Assembly: GCF_051014685.1 (NCBI RefSeq)
Contig: NC_135060.1
Location: 868,001-932,000, forward strand
DNA length: 64,000 nt
Source: Ptiloglossa arizonensis
Taxonomy: Eukaryota; Arthropoda; Insecta; Hymenoptera; Colletidae
Reading direction: 5' to 3'
Shown here in pieces: positions 39,101 through 52,800 of the stretch. A model generated the notes under the pieces. The model saw only the letters and a list, made by a program, of their open reading frames with translations. It ran no database searches and was not told the origin of the DNA. The translations under genes and the position numbers were made by a program. Position 1 is the first letter of the stretch. The number at the start of each line of letters is the position of its first letter.

Positions 39101-42100
39101 CCCACGCGCCAAGGGAAAGGTGCGCCATCGCAGTTATCCCTTCGAATAAGAAAACCTCACTTGGGGGATCTTTCGACGCATTCTCAACGTGACTATCGTA
39201 TCGATCGCGAAGACCCGTTCCAAGATCCCGCGCGACATCTTTGAGCCTAAAATTACCTTTCTTGTTCAACATCATTTCTAGCCTAACACCTGCTCGCACT
39301 TTTTTTGGAAATTAATTACGTTTCGGATTAATATTCGCTCATGGAAGTAAGCGAGTTTTCATCCGGGGTTGAAACCGTTACAGAACTTTTCCGGTATACT
39401 AACGGAACTAGTTCAAATGGAACTTGTACGATCTAAATTCGAATAAAATTCGAACGTCCGGGTTTAATTTTAGTTTCGCCAAACCGATTGGTTTGTACCT
39501 TTCAAAAGGAACAAACTACAGCATTAAATTCAATATTTTTCTTACTTCTTCGCGGCGTTTTCGAATTTGTTCGGGTTCCTTTCGAAACTTAAAATCATCG
39601 CGAACAAATTGGGGGTAGGTTCTTTTTTAATTTTCACTTTGTCTTGGCCCAACCGCTTCGACGCAACGAGTACGGCGGAGAGGGTGTAGCAACCCCCGTC
39701 GTCCGACACCTCGTGTATATATACCGAGTTCCCTGATATTTCTTAATTAAATATAGCCTCAAGTTAAAAATGAAATTAAACAGAAGCCAGTATTTTTTGC
39801 CGTCGCCTACGCTCGTTTTACGGGCGGCCACCCTTTCGACTAACTCCTCGGTCGTCGACAATGGCGAATAAGGTTGCACGACCATCGTGCACCCGTTTCG
39901 ACTAAGCCCTCTCGCTTTTCGCGGACCACCCGCCATACATATTTCACGTCGAAATAATTAAACGTCGCTGGACCGCGAGTCGACTCGACTCGACCCGACC
40001 TCGAGTCCGGCCTCGGTGATTATTAATTAGATCGTGCGTGCCTTACCGGTCTTGACTCTCAATTTTCCGATAAGCTGACCATTGATATCGCTCGGGAAAC
40101 GCGAGAACTTGTGCACTGCATGGGGCGGGTACTAATGAAAATTGATAAAGTGCGCGGGGTGACTCGACGCGCATGCGAAATAAGGGAACGCTCTCGTTTC
40201 TACGATCGTTTCGAATTGCTTAAACGACTCGAACCTTTTTTTCTTTTTTTTTTTTCGAGTATAGAAAACACTGGAAAAATTTGACGCGAAAATTGTCACG
40301 CGCCAAAAGTAGTTGTTGAATTTTCAGCACCAGACAGATTACAGTGGAAACGAAATACCACGAGGTATTTGGGGGCGTCGAGGTGGCTTTTATTTTTCAA
40401 GGAAATTATTTTGTCAGTACATTGACCCGAAAATTGATGCTAGGGAAATATTCTACGTTGAGTTTATAATACTTCTGGTAATCGACGACCACTTTGAATC
40501 GTACGAAATCTTTGTTCCTCTCTCGAAAAAGATTTTGCGGGACTACCTTCTTCGGTGGGAAATTCTTTGACCATCGTCTTGGTAATTTCCTCTCCGGTTT
40601 GTCGGGAGGCCCGATGTTCGCGTGGCGTTAATTCTCGGAGATGCTGTCAACTCGACAGCGATTATCAATTGCCTTGTCAATTACACCCCGTCCAGGAAGG
40701 ACGTGCACATGCTGCTGAACCCTCTTGTTACTAGCCCCCTCCCTGTCCCTCTGTTGCCGTGACCGAATCTAGAGAACGGCCCGATCGCAACGAGTTATTT
40801 AATTACTACGATCTATCACCGGCTGTCAGCTTCCAGTCTATAATGCATGATCGATCGCGACACGACTTTCGTACGGCAAACCCTTTGGGTCTGCGAGGTG
40901 TCGTGTGTACGCGCGTGTTTAGACGACTGGGGACGTCAGAGAAGTTTCCTTCGACGACCGATGAATTATTGAACGAGATTCCACCGATTCGAAAAATCTT
41001 GCACGAAACTCTCGATACCGATCGAAGCTCGCGAACCGAGCGAGCAAGCCGATGCCTAAAATGTTCAAACTCTCCCTCGACAGTGTTGTCCCGCAGCAGT
41101 TTCGAACTACGTTCAATCTCCCATCGAAGCTTCTTGCACTCGATACAAATTAAATCGAGCCTTGCCGAAATGAAATTCCTTTATTCCAGCGGATGTTGTT
41201 CGCAAGAGGTTGTCTCCTGCGAGACAGGCTCAAAGAGACGCGCGGAGTATTTAGACATGAAATTTTTAAACGATGGAAGGGAACCGGGAATCGATTAAGA
41301 TATAAGTTTCACGAGACGAGGCTCGAGACCAACAGGAAGAGCGGAACGAGCACGTCTCGGCTTTTTCATCGTCATTTTTATCGGCGCGGATAAGACAGCC
41401 GGGCTAATTCGTATTCCCCTTGATGTCTGCCGGAGTTAACAGTTTTAAGGGATGAAACGAGTATAGATCGAAGGTTGGGAGCATCGTGGAAGAGGAAGGC
41501 GACGGTTAAGAGGGAAACAGAGACGCGGGCGAGGGGCGACGACGAAGAAAGGAGGCGAAGCAAGAAATTGATATAGCATACGAAAATGAATTGCCCCTTT
41601 GCCGAAGAATGTTCCACGGCAATCTGCCTTGTGCCTCGCTTTTTATACTTTTTATGCTCATTTTCAATTTTCCCCATACTCCTGATCTTCCCAAGTCTCC
41701 TATAAAACTTTGCGGTATCGCTATAACGTGTCGCCCCGCAACCACCCGTACTTTTACTCGTTTCACCGGCGACAAAATGAATACAAACTAAATCATTATT
41801 CGCAACATTTCGGTTCCCGTTTGCAATTGAAACCGAGTTATACGTTCTTTTATATTCCGTTAACGCTTAAACGACCCTGCTCGGTATTACTACCCGACCA
41901 CGATCGTGAATTCGAGCCATCTCTGACTCGGCACCGATACAATCGACTCGGTTCGTAAAAGGTATGGATACCACGGGATATTGTGCAGATTTAAAAGTCA
42001 TAAAAAGGGATAAACAGTTGCCAAAGAAAAAAAGCAAATGTCTCTGATACGATACAGAGAGTGTCGAACAACTCGGCGATTTTTCGTCAGCTTACTTCGT

Positions 42101-44611
42101 AAAAAAAAAAAAAAGTTATCGAAACGATGATCACTTTTTCACGCGGTAACGAATAAAAATTCGATTCTTCTGTGATAATTTGGAAATAAAATCGAGCGAG
42201 AAAATATTAGAAGAGTTGGAGTTAAATTGAAATAAAAGAATCTCGAGAAAGCGGACGAAGATATTCGCGATTCGTTGCCTTCTGTTGTACAACTCGCGAA
42301 CTATTTCCGGTCGTTTGAGCGTTAACGCGTGGATTTAGGAAATTGTACTTGTTTCGCGGAAAGCTTGTTTATCTCGCTTGACGAACCGGTGGAACACGTT
42401 TGTTTTTCTCGTACAATTTATCACCGTGGCCAAGACAAGTCGCTGCGTCGCAATTACAATTATAGTACGCCGGATAGACGAAGATAGGAATCCGATTCGA
42501 ATTTAAAAGGACATCGGACGGGTGGGGTCGAAGAAGATAAATTTCACCGGGAGGGAGGACACGGAATCAAGTCTCTGGAAAGCTTCCGACGCGAGTCATT
42601 GCTAGCGCGAGATAGGGCCGTGTTTGTTGCGTTGCTTATTTGTCGCCGGAGAAACGAAACGAGACGGGGAAATGGTGAGTCGGCTCGAGAGGGTGGGAGG
42701 TGGAGTTGAAGTCGAAGGATTCTTCGATACGGTACAAATAACACTCCCAGACAACGATCCCCCTCTCTCTCCCACGTCCCCTTGGTTTCTGCATTCAAGC
42801 TTGCAACGACAACCCTCGATTCTTCCATTCAACTCGAGAATCTTCCGTTCGGGGTTCGATGGCTTCGTAGATGCTATCGGCTGCGAGGGAACTCGATACT
42901 TGGAGAATACCTGTTTCTCGATCCATGACCACTGCTTCTTGTACGAAAAGGCTAGGTACGATTTAATGGAACAAAAATCTACCACTTTATCGTTATTCGT
43001 TTATTCAATGTTACATCAGTTTCGTGTAACGATCAATGAATTTTTACACTTTGAATCGATTAACATTATTTTTATCTTTAGCTAGTGCGTATATTTCGTG
43101 CATTAGACGTTCTTCACCGCTGCTTTTTGATTGGAATAAATTTTTTCGCAGCCGAAAATTAACACTGAAACGGAGAACGGTCGTCTGGCAAATACAGCAG
43201 GTGATCAATTACGTATATTGTAACGCGTGCACTTGGAAAAATGACACATTTGATGTTTCGGACGGTATTATTAGACGGTGTCGATTTTCAGCGAGGTTCA
43301 GGATGGTCACTTTTAACGAAGCAAAGTGATTTACATCTTGATATCGCGCCGAGAAGAGCACGAATTCTTTACAGCCACTTGAGCGCGTATCGGTAAGCAG
43401 AAAGTGCTTTCCCATTTCGCGAGTCTCCTTTCTTCTTTGTTTTCCTTGACACAATGGACCGACTCGATTCCACCGCGGTGCGATTGTGCAACTATTACAT
43501 GGGTTGATTCGACGTCGGCAAGGAGAGAACGAAGAAAAGGCGTCGATCCTGGGGTAAAGCAACCCGAGTACCGGTACGTTCTAATTGATATTTTAATGGA
43601 TTGCCCCGAAAAAAGTCCTTGAAAATCACTTCTGCCTGCAAACGAAAGACAAAGGAATTAATGGAAGCCGAAGAGATTGTCCCCTCCTGTTCCGTTTTCA
43701 CAGCTATCAATAGCACCACTGAGAATTCGGGGCCAGTCAAACGCTGCCTGTTATAATTTATTCAAATTAGCCACGGGATTATTCATGAAAAAGTTACGAC
43801 GGAAGTGAACCGACGTTCACCGAGGACGTCGCTCGATAATATCGCTCTATCTTTCCCTCCGAGATTAATACGGCTTTATTAATGCATATTTGACCGAAGT
43901 GCCGGTATTGCATTTATACGGGTAAGAAGTTTCCTGGCTACCCGACGTCGGAGCTTTATGTCTCCCCATCGGTGATTGCAGCGAGTCGGGGGTGGCACAT
44001 TAGCTGAAATTTGCTATTTCGTCAAAGGAAATTACATCCTCGAAGGCACATGTGCCGCGAACGTGCTACTTGTACAATTCGAATGCGTTCCTTTGTGGCC
44101 GTAAAAAATAATTTCACTCGGAATCGCGTTAAGAGCTACGATCAAGTTCGACTCGTAAAACGAGAAATGTACTTTTCGCTCTTAAAATCGGGAAATGGCG
44201 CGTGAATTTCGATCGATCTCGTTCGTAAAAATGTTCGAGGGCCCGTAAGAACGTGGATCGTTGAGTAGACGTCTCGAAGGAGATTCCAGCGTGCGGTTAA
44301 GTATTATTGTACGTTCGATGCACGAAGATTCGTAATATCAAGGTACGCGGTAGATTTGATAATCGGGTACGCGAGAGTTGCGCGCGGTAGATTTTTCTAC
44401 TTACCGCGGAACGACGTTCAGAAGCACGTCCGTAACGAACAAACGTTTCTAGAATACCTGGTACCTACAGCGTTGGAAAAAATATGGAAAACCCCATCCT
44501 TGGGACGAGAGCGGGGAGGGTGGGTGGCCGCGAAGGATGGGGTGGGATACGTGGGTAAGTACGTCGACGCACACGCGCACACGTACGCCGTTTCTGCGTT
44601 CGTATGCGAAC
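36101..44611. other. Non-coding; homopolymer runs, no supported gene
   Basis: Contains a G-run (36450-36460 within 36435-36467), a T-run interrupted once (40236-40255) and a run of 14 A (42101-42114). A 179-codon frame at 40759-41298 lacks an ATG at its start and shows no domain; overlapping frames at 42.6-43.1 kb are similar. None is supported as a gene. Confidence 0.45.
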
Positions 44612-44632
44612 CAAGCAAGCAAGCAAGCAAGC
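44612..44632. repeat. (CAAG)5 microsatellite
   Basis: Five tandem CAAG/AAGC tetranucleotides. Non-coding context. Confidence 0.9.
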
Positions 44633-45381
44633 GCAAGGGTTGAATTTTAATTATTTTCTCTTTGGTAGGTATAATATTTCAATGCTCGCCAGAGCCTGTC
44701 CGGCAGGGCTCGCCTCTCGCTGCCATCTCTGTCAAGTAATGTTATTATAATTATACTCGTGTGTGCTCGGTCGGTCATTTCTTGTACCCGTCCATCCCCA
44801 CTCCCTTCGCACCCCTTTGTCTATCTTTCTCTTCTTTCACCTTTTCCACCGCCATCGCCCGGTTCCTCTGTCGCCTCTCTTCTCCTTTTTACCTTGTCTG
44901 TCTCGTCTCTCTGCACCGTTCGACGCCCTCTCTGCCCGGGTATTGTGCAATTAAAATGTCGTAATTGTCCTTCGGAATTTATCTTGAAATTGGTGACTCG
45001 CGAGACTTTCATCTCTCTCCCCGTGACGCGGTATTTCACGATACGAAAGTGGGTGGGAAAATATCGACCGCTCGTGTCTCGCCACCGCGAGATACGGAAC
45101 GTTTTCGTAAATTGAATTTACCGAAAAGTCGAATCGGTAGGGATTTTTGTTTTCGTTTCGGCGTGGACCGGGAATCGAAAACTATCGCTTGAAGATAGAG
45201 ACCGGTGCGTCCAGGTTCATCCGCGAAAGCCCGGTCCACTGCTCGAGGCAGCCTCGGTCGATACTTACCCCAGACGAAAGGCCGTCGCGGAGATAAAACC
45301 GGATGGTGTGTATGTATGCGATCACCTGAATTTCAGAATTGCAAATTCTTTAATTCACGGGGACGCAATGGCGACGGTGGC
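44633..45381. other. Non-coding; pyrimidine tract
   Basis: 44770-44910 is strongly C/T-rich with three overlapping plus-strand frames full of Ser/Pro/Leu, which is typical of such tracts. I see no gene. Confidence 0.45.
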
Positions 45382-45459
45382 CGCGTCGCGTCGCGGCGCG
45401 GCGCGGCACGGTGCGGCGCGGTGCGGCGCGGTGCGGTGCGGCACGGTGCGGCGCGGCGA
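45382..45459. repeat. GCGGC/GTGCG minisatellite
   Basis: About fifteen pentamer-type units (GCGCG, GTGCG, GCACG) in tandem, arranged partly as a ten-base GCGGCGCGGT period. It is extremely CpG-rich compared with its flanks, and reading frames through it are Arg/Gly/Ala repeats. Confidence 0.9.
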
Positions 45460-46680
45460 CAGTGGCGCTCGCCAGGAAAATACCTTCGCCTGACCTATAC
45501 AAACATCGCAGGAGACGAGGGATGTGTATTCAAAAATTTACATAGGTACATTTTGATTAAAGTGTCCTAGAAAGCAAATCTAATACAGCACCCGGCCGTA
45601 CCTACACATCCGCATCTTTCTCTTTTCCTTTTTCCGCCCCCCCCCCCCCCCCATCCCCTCTCTCTCGGTGCCACCGCTTTCTCGCACCAGGCTGCGGAGT
45701 CGAGAGCGCGGAATTGTGGGGAGGATTATTACGTATCCTTCGGAAACTTTCCGCTGGACAGGGAATCGGACCCGGACAACCTACGAAAGCTCCGAATGTT
45801 TCACGGCCGTCTCTAGCGCCTCGCGATAATCTCGGGATTTGTTATTCGTTACCCGGAATTATTTTCACGGTTGCGCGTTAAACGATTCGAGAGCCCGAGA
45901 GACGACGTCTCAAGAGAACGTAATTTTAAATATTCCTCGAGTAATTCGTATCGTTCCCGGAAACTTTCACCCTTCTCTTGATCCTTGCGGCTCGTCGTCG
46001 ATGAAATATCAAGTTAACAACGAGTGCTCGATACTTTGCCATCTCGCGAGGAGACTCCCTCCCCCTGTTACGATAATACTTCGAATCCGATTAATCTCGT
46101 AACGTTCCCGGGAACACCTGGCGCAATTCCATAATTAAAATCTAGGCGATCGCCTCTCGTACATTCGCACTAATGATTCCCCACCGGTTCGCAAAAATTT
46201 GTAAAGATTTATCTCGCGCGGCCGGGCGTCAACCTGAAAGAACGATACTTATCGTTCGCGGTGGAACGAAACACGAAAATCCATATGAATCATCTGATGC
46301 AACGTGCTCTACACGCGTATCTCTTACGTCTGGACGAACGGCAGAAGAACACAAAGCTAATGCAATTTTGCAATTACACCGAGCTCGCGCTCCTCTCTTC
46401 CTGTGAGCCGGGAAGGCTCAGAGGAATGTCGGCAATACCGCGAGAATATTTAAATTTCGTTTCGTTTCCGCGTCGTTATTCTTTCATCCACGGTCCGCCG
46501 GCTTTATCCCTCGTCGGCAATTAATTGGTAAATCCAATCGGCGGGCGAGGATGCAAAGGATGTAGCCTTTTATTCCCCTGCTAAGTTACCAGCGGAATGG
46601 ATTCTGATGTGCCCGATACGCGGTGAAAAATAAATTCTTTTCGGCGTCGTCGCGGCAGTCTAGCCACGTTCCGCGTCGTT
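45460..46680. other. Non-coding; poly(C)16 and no supported gene
   Basis: Sixteen consecutive C at 45637-45652 within a pyrimidine-rich stretch. The rest is mixed sequence with short frames and no domain. Confidence 0.45.
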
Positions 46681-46945
46681 TTGTAAAACGAGCCTCGTTC
46701 TTCCACCACGCGCAACTTCGACGCCTTCGTTGTTGCTTTCAATTGTTTTCAATTGGAAGAACAAGGAAAAGTATCTCTGATCGAAACTCTTCCATCCCCA
46801 ATTGAAAACAACCGGAAACAACGAAGAAGGACGCGCGACGGCAGCGTGAAAAAATCGCACGTTCGTATCGAATCATTCTTCCGACTAAAAACAACGAAAA
46901 CGGACGTACCGTTGCAGCGGTAAAAATAATCGCGCGTCTGCATCG
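46681..46945. repeat. Inverted-repeat cluster with a third, direct copy
   Basis: The core arm 46726-46756 is the reverse complement of 46798-46825 with a three-base length difference, around a loop of about 41 bases. Weaker similarity extends outward (CTTCCACCACGCGC against GCGTG...). A diverged direct copy of the right arm and its flank occupies about 46872-46945: TCTTCCGACTAAAAACAACGAAAACGGACG followed by a GCAGCGGTAAAAATAATCGCGCG-like block. The two open-frame series on the minus strand follow these copies and show no domain. Confidence 0.65.
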
Positions 46946-47273
46946 GCCCTCTTGCTCGCGAGTGCAATATGGCAGAGGGTGAGAAAATAATCGATATCGA
47001 TCGATGAGATTTGGTTTCGGACAACTTCGATGCATCTAATCGCCTTGATCACCCCCGTCGAAGTTAGCGAACGATTCGGAAAGGATGGCATAAATCTGTG
47101 AAAAAGGTTCCGTTGCCAGAGGAACGCGCGTAAGGACGAATCACGGTGGTTCGCAGCGAGTCGTACATTATGATTTAATGCTAACACTGCGGTAATGTCG
47201 TCAGAGAGACTTCTGCGTATAAATAATTCGCGTGTCCGGACGCCCAACCCCGAGGATCTCGAGTCAGGATGGA
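46946..47273. other. Non-coding; nothing recognised
   Basis: Short spacer between the inverted-repeat cluster and the purine repeat. No gene, RNA or repeat seen. Confidence 0.4.
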
Positions 47274-47370
47274 CAAGGGTGGAGAAAGCAGAGGCGGAGG
47301 CAGAGGTGGAGGTGGGGGCGGAGGCGGAGGCGGAGAAAGAGGTCGCCGGGGGTGAGGTAGGGGTGGCAGG
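47274..47370 (+). repeat. GGCGGA/GGTGGA purine repeat, G-quadruplex-prone
   Basis: GAGGCGGAGGCAGAGGTGG-type units run through 47290-47340, then GGGGGTGAGGTAGGGGTGG. The plus-strand Glu/Ala/Val-rich frame here is a repeat translation, not evidence of coding. Confidence 0.85.
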
Positions 47371-48395
47371 TTTTTAATGCGGCATCTCTGGGGGCGGCGA
47401 GGATTACCAAGGCTAAAAAGGAAGTTTTTAATAATTTTTCATTTTCTCTATATTTATTATCGCGCGCTTCCTAACCGGAGGGGGGTCGTTGGAGACAATG
47501 GAGGGTCGGTACATTGGTCCGTCGTCGTCCGTGGCTCTATAGGAAACAGCAAGGGGCGAATTCACGATTGTCAGTTATCGTTGTAAAATTTTCATTCGTT
47601 GTCTCCTGCCGTTTTATATCCGCGCCCCGATTTTTCCGATCTTATCGTCCGAGGAGTCATCGACGACCCAATTCAAAGGGAAGTTACGAGTTTCGCTCGA
47701 AATTGGAACGAAACCGTGACTTTTGATCAAAGATAGGGTACGCTAGATCGACCCATGCCGCGACGAACGACGAATTTCTTTAACTCGCAAGATGTGAGAA
47801 AATATTGACATTAATGCGAGTAACGAAAAACGTCTAAAGCACAAAATATACGCATAGAAGAAATTTATCGACTATCGCGAAGGACCGTTTAAGCTACAAG
47901 AATTATATTTATCGAGAATTCTTGTCTATCCAAAGATAAAAATATAGTAATATCGATCGATTTCAAAGCGTAGACACTTATATATCGCTGTACACGATTC
48001 GAAATAAAAGTAGACGGTTATATCTAACTATTTATTCGCTAATTTTATACGAGGTTTTCGCTAATGCGATATTAAATAAACGAACAATGATAAAGTACTC
48101 CTGCTTTATTATTCGGATCGGGGGTTTTATCGAACTGTAATGCTATTTTGCCCGTTACACGATTATGTCGTCATTCTAGATAATTCGTACTAGATACTTT
48201 GCCACAGAATTCTTATATTTTTTATATTTTTCAGATAGTAGACTGTGCACAGATCGAGCAAATATACTTTCAATTTGGTACACCTTTTCGCATTGAAAGA
48301 ATCGGATCGATAAAGAATAATATGTCCCGAGGGTGTAGTTTCGTGAAAGTAAAGTTTTGTTCCAATGAGTAATTGAAATTCATATTTTGTTCGAA

Positions 48396-48455
<60 letters not shown>

Positions 48456-51400
48456 GACGTTGTCTTCGAGGCATCGGTCGTGAAGGAAATTACGTTTCTC
48501 AATCAAGAGAATCGAGAAAGAGAGTCGGATGTTTCGTTAAGGTAAGCGATGGGACGCGAGGAAATTTCAGCAAAGTACGCACGAAGGAAGAAACGACAGA
48601 GGGTTCGAGACAAGGGAGAAATTTGTCTGTGCTAATTTGTCGCAGAGATCGCGGAATTGAAGCAGGCGCGGTGTCTCTTCTATTGGCCCGAAGCATTCCA
48701 CTGCACGCCTTTCTTCCGACCACCCCTGACTTTCTTCTTCACCCTCATGAACACAAGCATCCTATCGTATTTTCTACGAGTTCCATTTCGAATTAGGTAT
48801 GACTCTTTGTCGATACGAAAGATAGACGGGCATGAAATAAGAGAGAAAGAGAGAGAGAGAAATTAGCATCCATCGCAACTGTCTGTTAATTAATAGATAT
48901 TAGGTAATTAGTAGCGCCCGAACGTTAGAAAAATTTATTAAACAAAGAACGATGAATGCGACGGTTTTTTTTGTAGTATGAAATTGTCTATCGAGCAAAA
49001 AAAATCACTCGAATCTCCGTTTTCCTTTTAATTCTGTAAAACGTGCCCTCGTGCTATATTAATCGGTAACAGTGGACTACGTGTTTTATGTGTCTCGGGG
49101 TATCGCAAGGAGGCGAACTGAAACATCAATGTCAATAATAATTCATTGATTACTTAATTCATAGTTACCATGACGACCGCCTCTCGGTTTTCCCTCGCCT
49201 TCAAGCTGTTCTGTTTTTCTCGCTTCGACGAAGGAGAGTTACGTACTCCTTAAGCTCGTTTCACACGAAATCCACCTATTTGAATTTTCGATCGACCGGT
49301 TAATCGAGTCACTCACGAATAAACAAACACGCTCTTCCGCGTTCTTCCACGATACAAATGTATCGCGTTTCTTCGATCGTTGGACAGTGCGTTCCTCGAA
49401 AATAACAATTCCATAAAATCGAACAACTCGTCGGCCCAACGGACGCTAACTCGATAATTTACAAATGTTCTAGAAATCTATCCACCAAACACGAAACTCT
49501 CGATAGGTTCTCCCTGTGTAATTTCCCAAGTCGTTTCAATTTCAGCGTTATTCCACGCGGTCTCGAAACATCGTAAATTTGGATTCTGTGTTCGAAAATA
49601 GTTAGAAAGTTTTGGTCACGTTCGAAACGATAAGAACGAACGAGGAGACGGATGAAAAATCGTCCGTAAAAAGTCCAGTCGCGTAAACTGCTCGGAGAAT
49701 CGGCCGCGTTGTGAGCGTCGCATTAGCCTTGCTTACGGGTACGCAAGCAGGCAAGGAGAAACACGAAATGAATATTCAGAAGTTATTAGTCTGTAGTGAA
49801 ATGTGACGGGGCTCACCCTTCTCGAAAACCGCCCTGGCCTCCGCCACATCGCCCACTCTTCCGTCTCATCCTCTGGCTGGTGCCCCTGCCGCCACCCCGT
49901 CTCACCTCCTTGCACCCTGATGGTATAGATTTTGCGATACATCCTGGCGGAAACACTTGCGAGCGAGGGAGACACACTGCCTGCTACAACCAGTCGATGA
50001 AGGGGTTGAAGCCTCGATGAAACGGGGGAGGTTGAAATCGTGAGAGATGAGAAGCCGTGGGGGTGGAAATGGGGAGGAAGAGGGGGACCTGGAACGAAGC
50101 AGGCCCGACGGGAACACGAAAGGAGGTAACGAAAGAGCTTTATGCATAAGCTAAGAAACGCCATTGACAGCCACTGAGCACTGTACATACTTTGACTTTA
50201 GCAGTGCACTTGATAAACACGACTCTAGATAACGCCTACGCGAAGCGACCCTGTCACGTACCAAAGATATTGTTCCACGGCAATGGGCCTATTGTTTATG
50301 CTCCGTAACTTCTCCGATTGTTACAATTATATCAATTCGCGACGCCTCGAGTCTATATAAATACTGGAAACGCATCCACGCCGCCCGCTTTCCGAAAATA
50401 ATGCGTCCGACGAAAAGATTATCGACGATTCGTGTCCGTTGTGAGCTCGAGCTTTTACTTTTTGGGAAATTACAACGGCGAGTAACCTTATTTGTGCATC
50501 GAAACCTCGAAACCTTTGCTTCGGTTTGCGTTTCAAAATGTACAGTGATTGGAAAATTATTATTTTTACAGTTGTATATAATTAAGAAACTTTGTTCCGT
50601 CGCTATGAAAGAATCTACCCAATATTTCCTCTTCCCGATAGATACGTGCACGATACGATAGCAATGTAACGACGAGTAATATTTTTTTCTCGGGTCCCTA
50701 GGTTTCCGACATCGTCGCGACTATATCGAAACTGCTTTACGAGCATCAGAACGGACGCTTGCAGGTCGACGGTGAACTACGAAGAGAATTGGACGCGCAG
50801 GACATGGCATCATTTTGACGCGACTGCAAAGTGACGTATGTCGCTCGTCTGCGACGAGCCTCAGTGACTCGGATACGTAACACTTTACCTGATAACATTA
50901 GAAGTGGCTCGCAATACTCGATTATTCGAACGGCTTAAAATTTGAATCGAAAAAGGAATCAATTTTCAATCCGATAACGCGAAAGAACGAAACCGCTAGG
51001 AAGAATCGAGTAGCTCGAATTGGTGTTCAATTTTTGCTAGAAAAAATTTGGCACGACTACGCGTAATTAAGAAAAGTTTCACAGTAGGGAAATTAGTGGT
51101 AAAGAGTCCTAGGGGGCCAGGAACAGAAGCACCCGCACAATTACACTCGAAAGAATCGCGCGGTACTTCCCAACAATGTTGCTGTTCCAGCCGTTGAAGC
51201 ACTTCACAATGCAGCGTAACCCCTTTTTGCAGTGGCCCCGTACTGGACACTTTCAAATGCGTAAAGTTACGACGCTCTTCAACGTTCAATCGGAAGGTGC
51301 ACGTCCTAGAGATCTAGGGTCCGTGAAGTGCAATCACTGTCTATCAAGTGAATAGCCAGAGTTTTAACTGTGCTCTGCGTCAAAGTTGAAACAAAAGAGA

Positions 51401-52654
51401 CTCAAGTTCGTGTTAATTTTCCGTCTTGTTAATTTTTTAATTTTCTTTCCAAACTTCCATCTTTTGTTACAGAACAAACGTGATAAAATTTATAGCAACA
51501 GAAAGAAGAAAAACGTGTATAGCGAGCCCAGTCGACCGATATCGACGGGAACTGCAAAAAATTAACGAAAACTTGAACGAAAACAACCACACGTTTCGTT
51601 ACTCTAAAAGTAATAAACCGAACTGTAATTTTACGTCGTTGACGATTGTTTTTCCCGATATCTCCGCCAGCTCTGCGCCTTAGAGAGCACGAAACGAAAA
51701 AACTGCGCAAGGAGATACCGATCTAGGGAAACAGTGCAAATGCTTATACAAACGGTACTATCTTGGAAACGTGTTGTAGCGCGGGCGATATTCAAATGGC
51801 ATCAATTTCTACGGAATTGCTCCGTATATCTGCCCACAACCTGGATGCAAGGCCTTTCACTCCCTTTGCGAAGAGGGAGCAAACCGTATTGGCAGATAGC
51901 TACGACATCGTTTTACAACCCCTTATCTGGATAAGTTACGGACATCTATTCGCAGTTTCTCTCCTTCGGAACTACGTGTTCGGCAGTGTCATCGATTTCC
52001 ATGGAAATCCCTCGTATCGTCCTCTGCTCCTGCCAAACCAGCCTATCGGACTATCCTGGAAAACCGTCTGGAACGAATGGTAAAAAACGGACTCGGTTAT
52101 CCACTGGTCGATGACGCAAACTCTCCTTCGCCTTCGTCTTTGCGTTTTATCGAGTCACGCGATATTTCCAATGTCGTGCTCGCTATCGAAACCACCCACG
52201 AAATTCAATTTACGTTCTAAAATACATAGCGATAAATTAAAGAAGCGAAAGTCAAATTTAGAAAATTCTTAACGAAATTTCTTCAAATGTGGTGTTATAT
52301 TTAGCTCTAGATAATTTTTCAACTATATAGAATAATAAGGCTGTTTTGCGCGTAATTTTATCAATGTTACCGAACATTGTTTCCGCATAATGAAACGACT
52401 AATACGTAACTGTTTTCCACGTCGTAAGAAGTAAAAAAAAACTACTCAAATCCTATTCTAATTTCGGAATAAATGTACCTCGACTATCTCGTCTTTATAG
52501 GAATATTTGGGAAAAAATTAAGAAGAGTAGTTTCTCGACTTTGTATTACTTTTCGTTTATCGATTGCCACGTTACTTTTTATCACGAATTTTGAAGAATT
52601 TGTTTCGTAAACCAGCATGTGCCCAAAAGAATGCGAAATATGGTATTGACGAGA
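47371..52654. other. Non-coding, increasingly AT-rich; no supported gene
   Basis: Apart from the TA microsatellite at 48398-48453 I see no structured repeat. Frames of up to 151 codons (minus strand, about 49.7-50.2 kb) are Pro/Ser/Arg-rich shadows of C/T tracts. Confidence 0.45.
48398..48453. repeat. (AT)n microsatellite, about 28 units
   Basis: An uninterrupted alternating AT tract of about 56 bases. The minus-strand Tyr-Ile repeat frames come from it. Confidence 0.95.
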
Positions 52655-52800
52655 TGAAAGTTTCAAGGGTAGTTTCACCCCGCGAAACTAGAATCTCCGT
52701 GGGTAAAAAATTCGTCTCCTTTGATTCTCGATTGATCTACGAACGTGAAAAATTTCATGAAAATCGGCGTTGAGCACTTGGCGAGGGTTCGTTGTCGGTA
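52655..52800 (+). mobile_element. Possible decayed transposable-element fragment
   Basis: A run of ...GTTTCACCCCGCGAAACTAG, then GAAAAATTTCATGAAAATCGGCG, resembles the sequence style of non-autonomous or 3'-terminal parts of insect transposable elements (a paragraph of CCCC...GGGG text followed by 'TTTCATGAAAATCGG'). It has no ORF, target-site duplication or terminal repeats that I could identify. The assignment rests on pattern memory and needs a repeat-library search. Confidence 0.35.

Noticed and set aside
40759..41298. 179-codon plus-strand frame
   Set aside because: It has no ATG at its start, no acceptor in front and no domain. Kept only as an unremarkable open stretch.
43145..43160. 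TTTTTTCGCAGCCG, similar to the right end of the hairpin family
   Set aside because: No matching left end or palindrome within several hundred bases, so not counted as a third copy.
46820..46840. CGAAGAAGGACGCGCGACG, resembling the hairpin family's left arm
   Set aside because: The match is short, and the surrounding arms and loop do not align with the family.
47195..47377. Glu/Ala/Val-rich small ORF
   Set aside because: It is the translation of the GGCGGA purine repeat.
48190..48506. Tyr-Ile repeat ORFs
   Set aside because: They are translations of the (AT)n microsatellite.
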